A stretch of DNA of 33,349 bases, from contig NZ_LYXE01000148.1 in the NCBI RefSeq assembly GCF_002532075.1, forward strand, positions 1 through 33,349, given 5' to 3'. Below, piece by piece: positions 8,151-17,900 of this stretch (position 1 is the first letter of the stretch; the number at the start of each line of letters is the position of its first letter). This DNA is from Candidatus Chloroploca asiatica. Its GTDB lineage: Bacteria; Chloroflexota; Chloroflexia; Chloroflexales; Chloroflexaceae. The notes under the pieces are model-generated. The model worked only from the letters and a program-made list of their open reading frames with translations, was not told the origin of the DNA and did no database searches. Made by a program: the position numbers and the translations under genes.

Positions 8151-9155
8151 TCAAAACTCCCCGGCAAAATGGCAGGCGGCCCAGTGACCTTTGCGTTTCT
8201 CTTCAAACGCCGGATCCTGTTCTTTGCAGATATCACGGGCAATCCAGCAACGGGGATGAAAGCGGCATCCCTGCGGCGGATTGATCGGACTCGGCACATC
8301 GCCCTGCAACACAATGCGATCACGGCGCGTCGTTGGATCAGCACTCGGAATCGCCGAGATCAACGCTTTGGTGTACGGATGCAATGGCTCACGGAAGAGA
8401 TCATCACGGCCTGCCAGTTCGACCATTTTACCGAGATACATCACGCCAACGCGATCACTGATGTGCTCAACCACGGCCAGGTTGTGGGCAATAAAGAGAT
8501 AGGTGAGGCCAAATTCACGCTGCAGATTCTTCAGCAGATTCAGCACTTGCGACTGGATCGACACATCAAGCGCACTGACTGGCTCATCACACACCACCAG
8601 CTTGGGTTCCATGATCAACGCCCGCGCAATGCCAATGCGCTGACGCTGCCCACCCGAGAACTCGTGGGGAAACCGGTTCATCTGATTGGCATGCAAGCCT
8701 ACTCGCCCCAACACTTCGCGCACCCGTTCACGGCGTTCAGCCGAAGAGCCGATATTATGGATTACCAGACCCTCGGCGATGCTCTCGCCAACCGTAATGC
8801 GGGGATCGAGCGAAGCGTAGGGATCCTGGAAGACAATCTGCATATCGCGGCGCAACAACTTCATCTGGCGACTGCCCGAGCGGAGCACATCTTTGCCCTC
8901 AAAGAGCACTTCGCCTGACGTTGCTTTTTCAAGGCGCAGCACGGTACGGCCCGTCGTCGTCTTGCCACAACCGCTCTCGCCCACCAGACCAAGCGTCTCG
9001 CCACGTTTGACGGCAAAACTCACCCCATCAACCGCCTTGACCGTCGCTACCGTGCGGCGCAACACACCACCCTTGATCGGAAAATACTTTTTCAGATCAT
9101 TCACTTCAAGCAACACATTGGGATCTGCTGGCGCAGATGTTGGTACTGTTGTCAT
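8151..9155 (-). CDS. Peptide/nickel-type ABC importer ATPase (DppF/OppF)
   Basis: 334 residues, a cytoplasmic ATP-hydrolysing subunit that powers the importer encoded by the four upstream genes. Walker A is GESGCGKT (59-66), the Q-loop is [11 protein letters not shown], the signature FSGGQRQR starts at 166 and Walker B is VVCDEP (187-192). The C-terminal oligopeptide-transporter domain includes [13 protein letters not shown] and a further Cys, the usual cysteine cluster of OppD/OppF. The F-type is supported by the KYFPIKGG start and the VKAVDGVSF pattern. The ATG at 9155 has GAGGAAG upstream. The gene lies 23 bp after the partner ATPase gene. Confidence 0.93.
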   Translation of the reverse strand: MTTVPTSAPADPNVLLEVNDLKKYFPIKGGVLRRTVATVKAVDGVSFAVKRGETLGLVGESGCGKTTTGRTVLRLEKATSGEVLFEGKDVLRSGSRQMKLLRRDMQIVFQDPYASLDPRITVGESIAEGLVIHNIGSSAERRERVREVLGRVGLHANQMNRFPHEFSGGQRQRIGIARALIMEPKLVVCDEPVSALDVSIQSQVLNLLKNLQREFGLTYLFIAHNLAVVEHISDRVGVMYLGKMVELAGRDDLFREPLHPYTKALISAIPSADPTTRRDRIVLQGDVPSPINPPQGCRFHPRCWIARDICKEQDPAFEEKRKGHWAACHFAGEF

Positions 9156-9178
9156 ACGTCTTCTTCCTCAACCTACCA

Positions 9179-10195
9179 TCATTCAAACAACCAGCAACGC
9201 ACCTTGCGTCCATGTTCGAGCGCAACCATCGGGGGTGCCTCATCGCACTTCTCGAATCGATGGCTGCACCGCGAGGCAAAGCGACACCCAGTAGGCGGAT
9301 TGATCAGGCTCGGCACCGTACCGGGAATAACAGCGAGTTCTTCGCGCACCTCACCGAGCACCGGCATCGAATTGAGCAACCCGACCGTATAGGGATGTTT
9401 CGGTTCAGCAAAGATCGCCCTGACACTAGCATACTCGACCACCTGGCCGGCATACATCACAATCACATTGTCGGCCATTTCGGCGACAACGCCCATATCG
9501 TGGGTAATCAGGATAATCGCCGTATCGATCTTTTCGCGCATCTCGCGCATCAAGTCGAGGATCTGGGCCTGGATCGTCACATCAAGCGCCGTCGTGGGCT
9601 CATCAGCGATCAGCAACTCGGGGGTACAGGCCAGCGCCATTGCAATCATCACACGCTGGCACTGCCCACCCGACAACTCGTGCGGATACTGATTCATCCG
9701 GCTCGCCGGATCAGGCAGACCCACCATCGTCAGCAACTCGATGCACCGACGCTCAGCCTCTTCACCCGTCAAACCCTGGTGAATATTGAGCGTCTCGGTG
9801 ATCTGAGCGCCGACACGAAAGACGGGATTAAGAGCGGTGGTCGGTTGCTGAAAAATCATCGAGATCCGGTCACCCCGAATCTTGCGCATATCCTCTTCGC
9901 TCTTAGCCAGCAGATCCTCGCCATCAAAGATCATGCGGCCCTCGACCACACGACCGGGACGGCTGATCAAACGCAAAATTGACAGGGACGTGACACTCTT
10001 ACCCGAACCACTCTCCCCAACAATACTGAGGGTCTCGCCACGTTTGACCTCAAAGTCAACGCCATCTACAGCCTGCACAACCCCTTCATCGGTAAAAAAA
10101 TGGGTCTTGAGGCCCTCTACGCGCAACAAAATGCGCTTGTCACTACTATCAACTGCTTGTTGAACCCGTGCAGATGTCTCTGGTGCGGTAGCCAC
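9179..10195 (-). CDS. Peptide/nickel-type ABC importer ATPase (DppD/OppD)
   Basis: 338 residues, the second ATPase of the importer. Walker A is GESGSGKS (60-67), the Q-loop IFQQPTTALNP, the signature LSGGQ (174-178) and Walker B LLIADEP (194-200), followed by TTALDVT. The C-terminal domain carries NPPTGCRFASRCSHRFEKC and a final Cys, the cysteine cluster usual for this subfamily. The start is GTG at 10195, only 6 bp after the upstream permease stop. A GAGAGGA ribosome binding site overlaps the permease stop codon, so the two genes are probably translationally coupled. Confidence 0.93.
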   Translation of the reverse strand: MATAPETSARVQQAVDSSDKRILLRVEGLKTHFFTDEGVVQAVDGVDFEVKRGETLSIVGESGSGKSVTSLSILRLISRPGRVVEGRMIFDGEDLLAKSEEDMRKIRGDRISMIFQQPTTALNPVFRVGAQITETLNIHQGLTGEEAERRCIELLTMVGLPDPASRMNQYPHELSGGQCQRVMIAMALACTPELLIADEPTTALDVTIQAQILDLMREMREKIDTAIILITHDMGVVAEMADNVIVMYAGQVVEYASVRAIFAEPKHPYTVGLLNSMPVLGEVREELAVIPGTVPSLINPPTGCRFASRCSHRFEKCDEAPPMVALEHGRKVRCWLFE

Positions 10196-10201
10196 AGACT
10201 C

Positions 10202-11194
10202 TTATCCTCTCTGGCGCGGATCAAGCGCATCACGCAGACCATCACCGATATAGTTAATAGCAATCGAGCAGAAGAGAATGGGCAAACTAGGAATCAACGG
10301 CATCCAGGGATGCTGGAACATATAGCTCTGCGCAAACGAGAGCATATTGCCCCAGGTTGGCGTCGGATCCTGGATCCCGAACCCGAGAAAGCTGAGTGCC
10401 GACTCAGCCACAAGCGTCGCATTGATGCCAAGGGTAAAGTCAACAATCATCGGTGGTAACGCATTCGGAAAGACGTGACGACCAAGGATGCGCACATTCG
10501 AAGCCCCGAGCGCACGTGACGACTCGATATAGACATTCTCACGCACCGAAAGCACCATCCCTCGCATCAAACGGGCAGTTCCTGTCCACCCAAAGAGCGA
10601 GAGCACCAGGATGACGGCAAAAATAATGCGCGCCTCACGTGGACTTACGGCAAAAACCCAGGCTAGAAAGTTCGCAAAGAAATCTGGTATTGGAATACTA
10701 TTAATATTTTGCACCAGAATCGAAGACATAATCAACAAAAGGAGTAAGGTTGGAAACGTTGCGACCACCTCAAGGGTTCGGCTAATGACAATATCCACCC
10801 AACCGCCAAAGTAGCCCGCAATCATCCCAAGCAGAATCCCGATTGTCGAGGCAATCAGGGTCGCAAAAAAGGCCGTCCCGAGCGACACCCGCGATGCATA
10901 GAGCAACCGGGTATAGAAATCGCGCCCCAGGTGATCGGTGCCAAAGAGCCGGAAATTGCCCTGCGAGTCAACGGTAAACGGGGGCACAAAGCGGGTCTGC
11001 AAGCTTGGCGCATCACGAGGAAAGGGAGCAATCACAGGGGCAAGCGCAGAAATGATCACCAGCATCACAAGCAAGACCAGGCTAACGACGGCGATCTTAT
11101 GCTTGCGAAAGCGACGAAGCACAATTTGCCATTGCGTCTCTGATGGCGCTCGTGAGGTCTCGTCACCTGGTACAACTGTGGTTGTTGCAGTCAT
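10202..11194 (-). CDS. Peptide/nickel-type ABC importer permease (DppC/OppC)
   Basis: 330 residues, an inner-membrane permease subunit. A cytoplasmic N-terminus precedes the first membrane helix (about 33-55, VVSLVLLVMLVIISALAPVI). Then come the family motif FGTDHLGRDFYTRLLYASRVSL and several more helices. The ATPase-contact loop is ESSRALGASNVRILGRHVFPN. The family ending ALSFLGFGIQDPTPTWGNML is present. The loop between helices 3 and 4 (NINSIPIPDFFANFLAW) is somewhat long. ATG 11194 has GAAGGA upstream. It pairs with the DppB-type permease, 114 bp upstream. Confidence 0.92.
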   Translation of the reverse strand: MTATTTVVPGDETSRAPSETQWQIVLRRFRKHKIAVVSLVLLVMLVIISALAPVIAPFPRDAPSLQTRFVPPFTVDSQGNFRLFGTDHLGRDFYTRLLYASRVSLGTAFFATLIASTIGILLGMIAGYFGGWVDIVISRTLEVVATFPTLLLLLIMSSILVQNINSIPIPDFFANFLAWVFAVSPREARIIFAVILVLSLFGWTGTARLMRGMVLSVRENVYIESSRALGASNVRILGRHVFPNALPPMIVDFTLGINATLVAESALSFLGFGIQDPTPTWGNMLSFAQSYMFQHPWMPLIPSLPILFCSIAINYIGDGLRDALDPRQRG

Positions 11195-11308
11195 CCACTC
11201 TTTTCCTTCGGCAAGGTTTCAGGCTAGTTTACCGATCAGGGCTATGCAACGCGTTTTGTGACGCACGCTCTGCCTGCTGACCCCCAAAACCGTGTCTTAT
11301 ATGCACAT

Positions 11309-12502
11309 TTAACCCAAACGGATCCGGGGATCAACGATGGTATACAAAATATCGGTGATCAGAATGCCGATCAACAGCAACACCACATTGATAAAGAGCA
11401 AGGCCATGACCACATTGTAATCATTGCGCCCAAGCGCATCAATAAAGAGGCGTCCGAGACCAGGCCAGTTAAAGACCGACTCGGTGATCAACGCACCTCC
11501 AAACAGCGCCGCGAGCACACCAGCCAGCAGGGTCACAAACGGGATCAGCGAGTTCCGCAAGGCATGTTTGGTAATCACTACCTGCTCACGGACACCCTTA
11601 GCACGGGCGGTACGCACATAATCCTGCTGCAATACTTCAAGCATACTACCGCGGACAAAGCGGCTCCAGCCGGCAATATTGATAAACGTCAGCACACTCA
11701 CCGGCATCAAAAAGCGCAGGAAACGATCGAGGAACGAACCAGCCTGTACGGTACCAATCCAGGGGATCGTATAGTCACGCACCCCAACGGCATCGCCCGG
11801 AGGCAAAAAGGGCAACCCGGCCCGTTGGGCCAGCACTGAAAAGATCAGAATGGCAAAAATACCAAAGACAAAACTGGGCAACGAGGAACCAATGAAGGCA
11901 ATTGTCGTCATCGTATAGTCAAAGCGTGAATACTGCTTGACTGCCGAATAGATCCCGATGGGTACCCCGATCAGGATCGCGAGCAGAATCGAAGCCCCCA
12001 TCAGCGAGAGGGTATAGGGCAAACGGGTTGCGATCAGGTCACTTACCGGGCGATCACGCAAAATCACTTGACTCACGCCAAAATCCCCAAAGAACACCCC
12101 ACGACTCACGCGGCGCCCCTCGAGTTCGGCTAGGGTCAGGTAATCAGCACAGCCCTCTTCCACTAGTTCAAACGTACCATCAGGATAGACCAGGCGGACT
12201 TGCCCAGGCGTCTGACAGCCAATCGCCCAATCAGCCCCAACCGAACCAAAGAGCGGGCCTGAGGGCCAACCGATCAGCCAGCGCGTAAAGCGAAAGGGCA
12301 GATAGACATCAAGATCAAAGCGCTGTTGCACCCGCTGAATATCAGCCTGATTGATCCGATCCTGCCCCGAATTCTGACGTTCAGCCAGCAACGCATCAAC
12401 AGGGCCACCGGGCACAAGATAGAGCAACCCGTACGACAGCAGAGCCGCAACAATCGTCACCACAAACATCTGAAAGATGCGTCGAACAAGAAATGCTACC
12501 AT
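11309..12502 (-). CDS. Peptide/nickel-type ABC importer permease (DppB/OppB) with a periplasmic insert
   Basis: 397 residues, longer than the usual 305-340. Helix 1 is at the N-terminus (FLVRRIFQMFVVTIVAALLSYGLLY). The core permease follows from the segment LIATRLPYTLSLMGASILLAI onward and includes YVRTARAKGVREQVVITKHALRNSLIPF, the ATPase-contact loop. Between helix 1 and the core lies an extracytoplasmic region with an extra segment around ADWAIGCQTPGQVRLVYPDG and EEGCADYL, containing two Cys that could pair. The start may be ATG 12502 or the in-frame TTG 12508. Neither has a strong ribosome binding site, and I prefer the ATG. A stem-loop upstream separates it from the substrate-binding gene. 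Confidence 0.9.
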   Translation of the reverse strand: MVAFLVRRIFQMFVVTIVAALLSYGLLYLVPGGPVDALLAERQNSGQDRINQADIQRVQQRFDLDVYLPFRFTRWLIGWPSGPLFGSVGADWAIGCQTPGQVRLVYPDGTFELVEEGCADYLTLAELEGRRVSRGVFFGDFGVSQVILRDRPVSDLIATRLPYTLSLMGASILLAILIGVPIGIYSAVKQYSRFDYTMTTIAFIGSSLPSFVFGIFAILIFSVLAQRAGLPFLPPGDAVGVRDYTIPWIGTVQAGSFLDRFLRFLMPVSVLTFINIAGWSRFVRGSMLEVLQQDYVRTARAKGVREQVVITKHALRNSLIPFVTLLAGVLAALFGGALITESVFNWPGLGRLFIDALGRNDYNVVMALLFINVVLLLIGILITDILYTIVDPRIRLG

Positions 12503-12595
12503 CGCCAACCCATTCGCCCTGGTCCCATGTGGTCGTAGACCTGCATCGTCCAGGCTTGATCACAAACTACTTCTGCCTGAGTGCCATTCGTAGGC

Positions 12596-12628
12596 GCGGC
12601 TGCCAGAGGCAAAGCCCCTGGCAGCCGC
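12596..12628 (-). terminator. Stem-loop between substrate-binding protein and permease genes
   Basis: A 15-bp stem (GCGGCTGCCAG core) with one wobble position and a TTT loop, lying about 45 bp past the stop of the substrate-binding gene on the minus strand. No T-run follows. Hairpins here often stabilise the upstream message or cause partial termination, so that the binding protein is made in excess over the membrane subunits. That role is inferred. Confidence 0.55.
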
Positions 12629-12671
12629 TTACGTTACCCCATACCCCCAGATACGCGCGATGCGCGACTTT

Positions 12672-14615
12672 TTACCTGATGTTCAGGTTGAAGTCGATGT
12701 GCTCCCAGGTCGAGCTTGCAATGGTAAAGGCCTGGATATCGCCGGCTGCACCAGCCTGCAACACCGTCTCAACCTCAGGTCCGGCACCAAGGGTCTCGGA
12801 ACCAAGCACGTCAACCTCACCCGTCAGCAACTGGGCCACGGCCTGGTTGGTATCGGCGATGAACTTGACAACAACCGTCTTGATCTCTGGCTCACCCAGG
12901 AAGAAGTTCGGGTTCGCACGGAAGGTCATGCTCTGACCCTTCTCCCAGCTCTCCAGGATGAAGGGGCCATTGCTCAACGGCTGCTCAACGATCTCGGGCA
13001 GGCTGCTCCACTCGCTGGCCGGTACATCAGCCAGCAGGCGGCCATCACTGACCTCCTGGTGCGACGGGTAGGCCCCAATCGGTGCCAGGAAGTAGGTCGG
13101 CCACTGCACGCCAGGGAGATAGGTCACGGTGTAGCTGGTATCGCTGCTGAAATCAATCTCAGCAATCGAGTTACAGGTAGCAAACGAGACCGCACCCGAG
13201 TCAGGGTCACAGTTGATGCTATACGCAAGCTCGAAGTCGGCCTGCTTGAGTGGCTCGCCATCTTCCCAGACCTGACCCTCAACGAAGTTGTAGGTCGCAA
13301 CCAGTTGCTTGAGCGTAACTGTGCCGCTCTCGTAGGTGATCGTCTCACCATTGGCATCAACGACGGTCACACCAGGGGCGAGTTCGACGGCTTCGCCATC
13401 AATGTTCCAGATGATGTCGCCAGCCGTTACTTCAATGTCCTCGTTGGTCGCAAGACCAGACTCGATGGTTGAGAGCTCAGTCTGACCCTTAGCCTGATAG
13501 TCGTAGCTATACTCAGTGGCAAAGGGGTAGCTCAGCAAGAACGCAGCCGTACGCTGGACAGCCGCACTCTCGATCAAGCTCCAGAGCGTAGCCGGCTCCT
13601 GTGTAAAGCCAAGCACCACCGTATCGCCATCGGTCAGCGTCCACTCTTGGATGTTGGCGGTGTAGTATTCGGTCGGGTCGGCAATATAACCCTGGATACG
13701 ATTGCTAGCAGCCTCAGCCTCAAGGCGGTTGAAGACTGGCAGGCTCACCATATCATTGGCGAACTCTTCCTGGACAATCGCGTACTGGCGGATGCGCTCG
13801 TCGCGATCAAGCGTATTGTTGGCCGCAACGATGGCCTGGCTGGCGCGCTCGTTACACCAACCCATGTAGTTCTGACCTTCCCAGTTGTTCTCGGGGGTCG
13901 GAATCTGGTTACACGCATAGAGTGTGCGGCCAGCGGGGTCAGTCTGACCAACCCAGGCAAAGGCACCAAGCTCAAAGTCGCGGCGCGACAGGCCGGTGCT
14001 GCTGCCAAACCACCACGAGCCAGGGGCATAGGTCGGGATGACCTGAATGCCACAGGCAGCCATCTGCTGAATAAAGACCGCCGACCAGGTCTGGCGGAAC
14101 TGGGCATTGGTGGTAGTGAAGCTCAGAGCCAGCAAATCACCATCGGCGTTGCTACGCGTCGGGCTTCCCGTCCAGCCAGCCTCATCAAGCAGCGCCTGGC
14201 CCTGCTCGGGATCAAACGGATAGGTGGTCACATCATTGTTGACGGCCCAGTGGCTCTTGGGGATAAAGGTATCCATCAACAAGCCGGCCTGCTGCTCCTC
14301 ATCAAGGAACGGATAGACCGAGGCGATCAACTCAGGGCGATTGGTGCAGTAGGCAATTGCCTGACGCACATTAATGTCACTCAAAATCGGGTGCGGGGTC
14401 GTAAACGCTCCACCCGTCACCGGCGCACTGGGCTCCGGCTCGGCAACCACGGTCTGCTCGACGACAACCGTCTCGCGTACCGGCTCAGCAGTCTGTACTA
14501 CGACAACCGTCTCTCGCACAACCTCGGTCTGCGCTGCGCCACCACAGGCTGCGAGGATGGGAACCAACACTGCCAATAGGGTTACTATGACAGCACGTCT
14601 GAAAGCAATACTCAT
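12672..14615 (-). CDS. ABC importer substrate-binding lipoprotein (SBP family 5), apparently circularly permuted
   Basis: 647 residues from ATG 14615, which has GGAGGG 10 nt upstream. A lipoprotein signal (VIVTLLAVLVPILAAC, lipobox LAAC with Cys24) is followed by a low-complexity linker with repeated RETVVV, then the binding domains. The order is unusual. Residues 75-323 match what is normally the second half of family-5 binding proteins: ILSDINVRQAIAYCTNR (77-93), YPFDPEQGQALLDEAGW (132-148), AFAWVGQTDPAG (218-229) and RDERIRQYAIVQEEF (271-285). Residues 328-647 match the normal first half: DGDTVVLGFTQEPATL (329-344), VWEDGEPLKQADFELAY (449-465), NGPFILESWEKG (549-560), TGEVDVLG (598-605) and STWEHIDFNLNIR at the very end. 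In ordinary members the text after that tail is where this protein begins. It probably binds peptides or another oligomeric solute outside the membrane. First gene of the importer operon. Confidence 0.88.
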   Translation of the reverse strand: MSIAFRRAVIVTLLAVLVPILAACGGAAQTEVVRETVVVVQTAEPVRETVVVEQTVVAEPEPSAPVTGGAFTTPHPILSDINVRQAIAYCTNRPELIASVYPFLDEEQQAGLLMDTFIPKSHWAVNNDVTTYPFDPEQGQALLDEAGWTGSPTRSNADGDLLALSFTTTNAQFRQTWSAVFIQQMAACGIQVIPTYAPGSWWFGSSTGLSRRDFELGAFAWVGQTDPAGRTLYACNQIPTPENNWEGQNYMGWCNERASQAIVAANNTLDRDERIRQYAIVQEEFANDMVSLPVFNRLEAEAASNRIQGYIADPTEYYTANIQEWTLTDGDTVVLGFTQEPATLWSLIESAAVQRTAAFLLSYPFATEYSYDYQAKGQTELSTIESGLATNEDIEVTAGDIIWNIDGEAVELAPGVTVVDANGETITYESGTVTLKQLVATYNFVEGQVWEDGEPLKQADFELAYSINCDPDSGAVSFATCNSIAEIDFSSDTSYTVTYLPGVQWPTYFLAPIGAYPSHQEVSDGRLLADVPASEWSSLPEIVEQPLSNGPFILESWEKGQSMTFRANPNFFLGEPEIKTVVVKFIADTNQAVAQLLTGEVDVLGSETLGAGPEVETVLQAGAAGDIQAFTIASSTWEHIDFNLNIR

Positions 14616-14889
14616 CTTGGATTTTCCCTCCGTTAACGAAACCGCTCTTCGAAACACACGTCGAACGGGGTGCTGCACTACCGCGTATCTGGGGGAGATT
14701 TGGGTTCGCAGCCAAAACACTTGTTACTTTTGACAAGCGACCTCAGGATAACGCTGTTTCAGGAGTACGCGACCAAACCCACACAGTTGCCTGTCTGCAA
14801 GAGAATGCATCATTTTCTGTGGGGAGTATCGTACGTGGAAACAACGGCCTTTGTAGTCTTATGCAGCGAGTTTCAAGTGTTTGGCACTA
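14616..14889 (-). other. Long leader of the importer operon
   Basis: If transcription starts 6-7 nt after the consensus -10 box at 14890-14895, the message has a leader of about 265-270 nt before the ATG at 14615. I do not recognise a riboswitch class, a T-box or a leader peptide here. Open frames across it on either strand are not coding-like. The ribosome binding site GGAGGG lies at its 3' end. Confidence 0.45.
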
Positions 14890-14918
14890 ATTATACGTTG
14901 CAAGTAGAGCACTGTCAA
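14890..14918 (-). promoter_or_regulatory. Perfect consensus sigma-70-type promoter
   Basis: On the minus strand TTGACA (14913-14918) and TATAAT (14890-14895) are both exact consensus, with a 17-bp spacer. It points towards the importer operon, and the sensor gene upstream ends at 14921. Exact matches at both boxes with the ideal spacer are uncommon, so strong transcription is expected. I assume the housekeeping sigma factor of this organism reads the usual consensus. Confidence 0.8.
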
Positions 14919-14920
14919 AA

Positions 14921-17900
14921 TTATTGGTACAGTTGTAAGAAGATTGTCACCACATGAGGGTCAAAATGAGTGCCAGCTTCTTCGCGAATCATCGCAAGCG
15001 CCTTTTCGTGACTCCACGCCCGCTGGTACGGTCGGTCTGAGGTCACGGCATCATAAACATCGGCGACGGCAAAGATGCGTGCTGCAAGGGGAATTTCAAG
15101 ATCACGGAGGCCCCTTGGATAGCCCGTGCCATCCCATTTTTCGTGGTGGCAATAGGGAATGTCGATCGCCTGTCGCAAGAAGGGGATCGGGCGCAAGAGT
15201 TCGTAGGCATACCCTGGGTGTAGCTTGATGACATCACGTTCGGCTTCAGTTAAGGGCCCCGGCTTGAGCAGAATCGCGTCGGGAATGCCCATCTTGCCAA
15301 TGTCATGCAACAGCGCCCCCCGTCTGATATGAACAATCTCTTCTTCACTGATGCCCATCGTCCGTGCCAGTTGTACGGTCATCTCGGTGACCCGCTGTGA
15401 ATGGCCTTCCGTCTCTTTGTCACGCAATTCAAGCGCCCGCGACCAACCTTCGAGCGTGGTGTCGTAGGCGAGCGTCATATCCAGGTTGGCTCGTTGCATC
15501 CGTTCAAAGAGTTCGGCGTTGTCAACTGCCACTGCTGCTTGCCCGGCCAGCGTTTCAAGGAAATCGAGCCATTCCGATTCGAACTCAAGGGGGGTGCGAT
15601 GAAAGACTTCGAGCACCCCCCGCACCTGACCTTTTGCAATCAAGGGTACCGCAATATAGACTTCAAAGCCTTCGCCTGCAATCAGGCTTTTGCGTGCAAA
15701 GGCGCTCTCAGGGCTACTCAGGTGCGGCTCGATGATCGTACGCCGTTCCAGGGCGGCGCGACCTGCCAACCCTTCGCCGATCCGTACCCGTGAGGTCAAG
15801 ATTACCCCTGTACGAAAACCGCGTCCGGTATGATATTCGAGCGTGAGGGTGTGCGGATGCAACAGCAACACGGCGGCTGCATCGACACCAAGCTGCTGGA
15901 TCGTTTGCTCGACCAGGAAATCAAGCGTGAGCCGTACATCAAAGCTACTGGTGATCGCCCGGTCAATGGAACGTAAGGACGTCAGGCGCTGCAACCGTCG
16001 TTCCGTCTGTTCAATTAAGGTTACCCGGTAGAGCGTGCTCGCCGCAAGGTCGGCAATCGCCCCCACCAGCCGTGCCTCAGCTTCACTGATGGGGGCCGTC
16101 CGCCCAACCCACAACACGCCTATGATCGTATCGTCGGTACGTAACGGGGCGCACACGCCCGCCTGCACGCCATTGAGATCGGCGACTGGCTGAATGGAGG
16201 GGTCGTTGGCAAGGTCATTGCAGTGATACAACGCACCGGTCTCCATCACATGTCCGCTTACACCAACCCCTGCTGGAAGGCGGAGTCCGCGCAGATGCAC
16301 CCACGGCCCTAGTCCGAGCTCAAAGACAGTCTCGCCACTCTGCGGGTCGCGCATCGCCAGCGCGGTCGCCTCGACCCCGACCAGAATGCAGGTCTGGGCC
16401 AGCAGGGTTGGCAGCAATTCCAGGCGGCTGGAAGTATTGCGCATAGCATCAACTAACGTCAGCAACGCCTGTCGCTCGCGATCACGCTCAACGCGGCTCG
16501 TGATCTCCTGTTTGATCGCCACAAAATGGCTCAATTGATCATCCACCAGCACCGGGGTGATCGTCATCTCTTCGCTATAGAGGCTGCCATCTTTGCGCTT
16601 GTTGATCAGTTCACCACGCCAGACCTGCCCGCTCAAAACGGTCTGCCAGAGCTCAGCATAAAAGGCCGTATCGTGATGACCTGAACGCAACATCGACGTC
16701 TTGCGGCCCATGACTTCACCGATGTCATAGCCGGTCAAGGCCGTAAACGCAGGATTGGCCCACTCGATCATGCCATTGAGATCGGTGATCACCATCGCAG
16801 TAGCGGCAACATTCAAGGCCGTGCGCAGCAGTTCAAGGTCGTGCATAGCTTGATGGCGTGCGCTGACATCGCGGATAATGCCGAGGATGATCGTTTCACC
16901 ATCAATCATTGCCGAGCTTGCACTCACCTCAACCGGAAAGGAGGTGCCATCTTTGCGGCGATGTACGGTCTCAAAAACAATCCCATGCTTCACCGCCTCA
17001 GCCATCTGTTGCGGCACCAGAGCCGTCGTTTCAGGAGCACGCAACTGGCTTATGTTGAGTTGCAGCAATTCGTTGGAGGTATACCCGTAGGCAAGAGTTG
17101 CCGCCTGATTAGCCTCGATGATCTGGCCATCCGCAGGGCGCACAAAGAGAACCACATCGCGCGTATGTTCCACCAGCAAGCGGTAGCGCTCTAGGTTACG
17201 CTTACCCATCACCCGCAACGTAACATCGCGAGCCACGCCTTCAAGCGCAAGCAGCTTATTGTCGGCATCAGTCACAAGGCTATTGCTCTGCTCGATCCAT
17301 TTGAGCGAGCCATCCCTGGTCAAGATACGCATAACCATGGAGGTATGCGCTTGCTTGCTTTCAATCGCACATTTGAACTGGGCTCGATCATCTGGATGCA
17401 CCATTTGATTGATAAGTGCAGGATGGGCATAAAACTCATCGGCACTGTAGCCAGTCAGATCCAGAATTGATGGACTCATATAGTCAAGCCCGGGATCAGG
17501 CCCCAGGCGGTAACGGTACATGACATCAAAGGCATGTTCAACCATTGCACGAAAACGTGCCTCAGAGGCGCGTACCGCTTCAAGGGCTAGCTTTTGCTCG
17601 GTGATATCCATCGCCATCGTGAGAATCGAATGGATGCCGGTCGCTTCATCATAGACCATCGAGGCTGAAATCAGCAGAAAGATACTTTGCCCATCCCGAC
17701 GCTGACGGACAACTTCCTGGCCAATAATCGAGCCCTCACGTACGACCTGGTGGCGCAATTCAGCAAACTCTTCGTGTTGCGTCTCGTGCACAATGGGCAA
17801 TGGTCGCCCAATCACTTCGGCGGCTGACCAACCAAAGATCCGTTCTGAAGCTGCATTCCAGGTGAGGACAAGCCCATCGAGGGTGATGGTGTAGATAGGC

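Noticed and set aside
13647-14579. 310-codon open frame antisense to the substrate-binding protein gene
   Set aside because: It is a shadow of a clear lipoprotein gene and shows no family signature or ribosome binding site.
14616-14889. Riboswitch in the importer leader
   Set aside because: I could not match any known riboswitch core by eye, so only the long leader is reported.
14670-14957. 95-codon open frame across the importer leader and promoter
   Set aside because: It crosses an exact consensus promoter of the other strand and has unusual composition.
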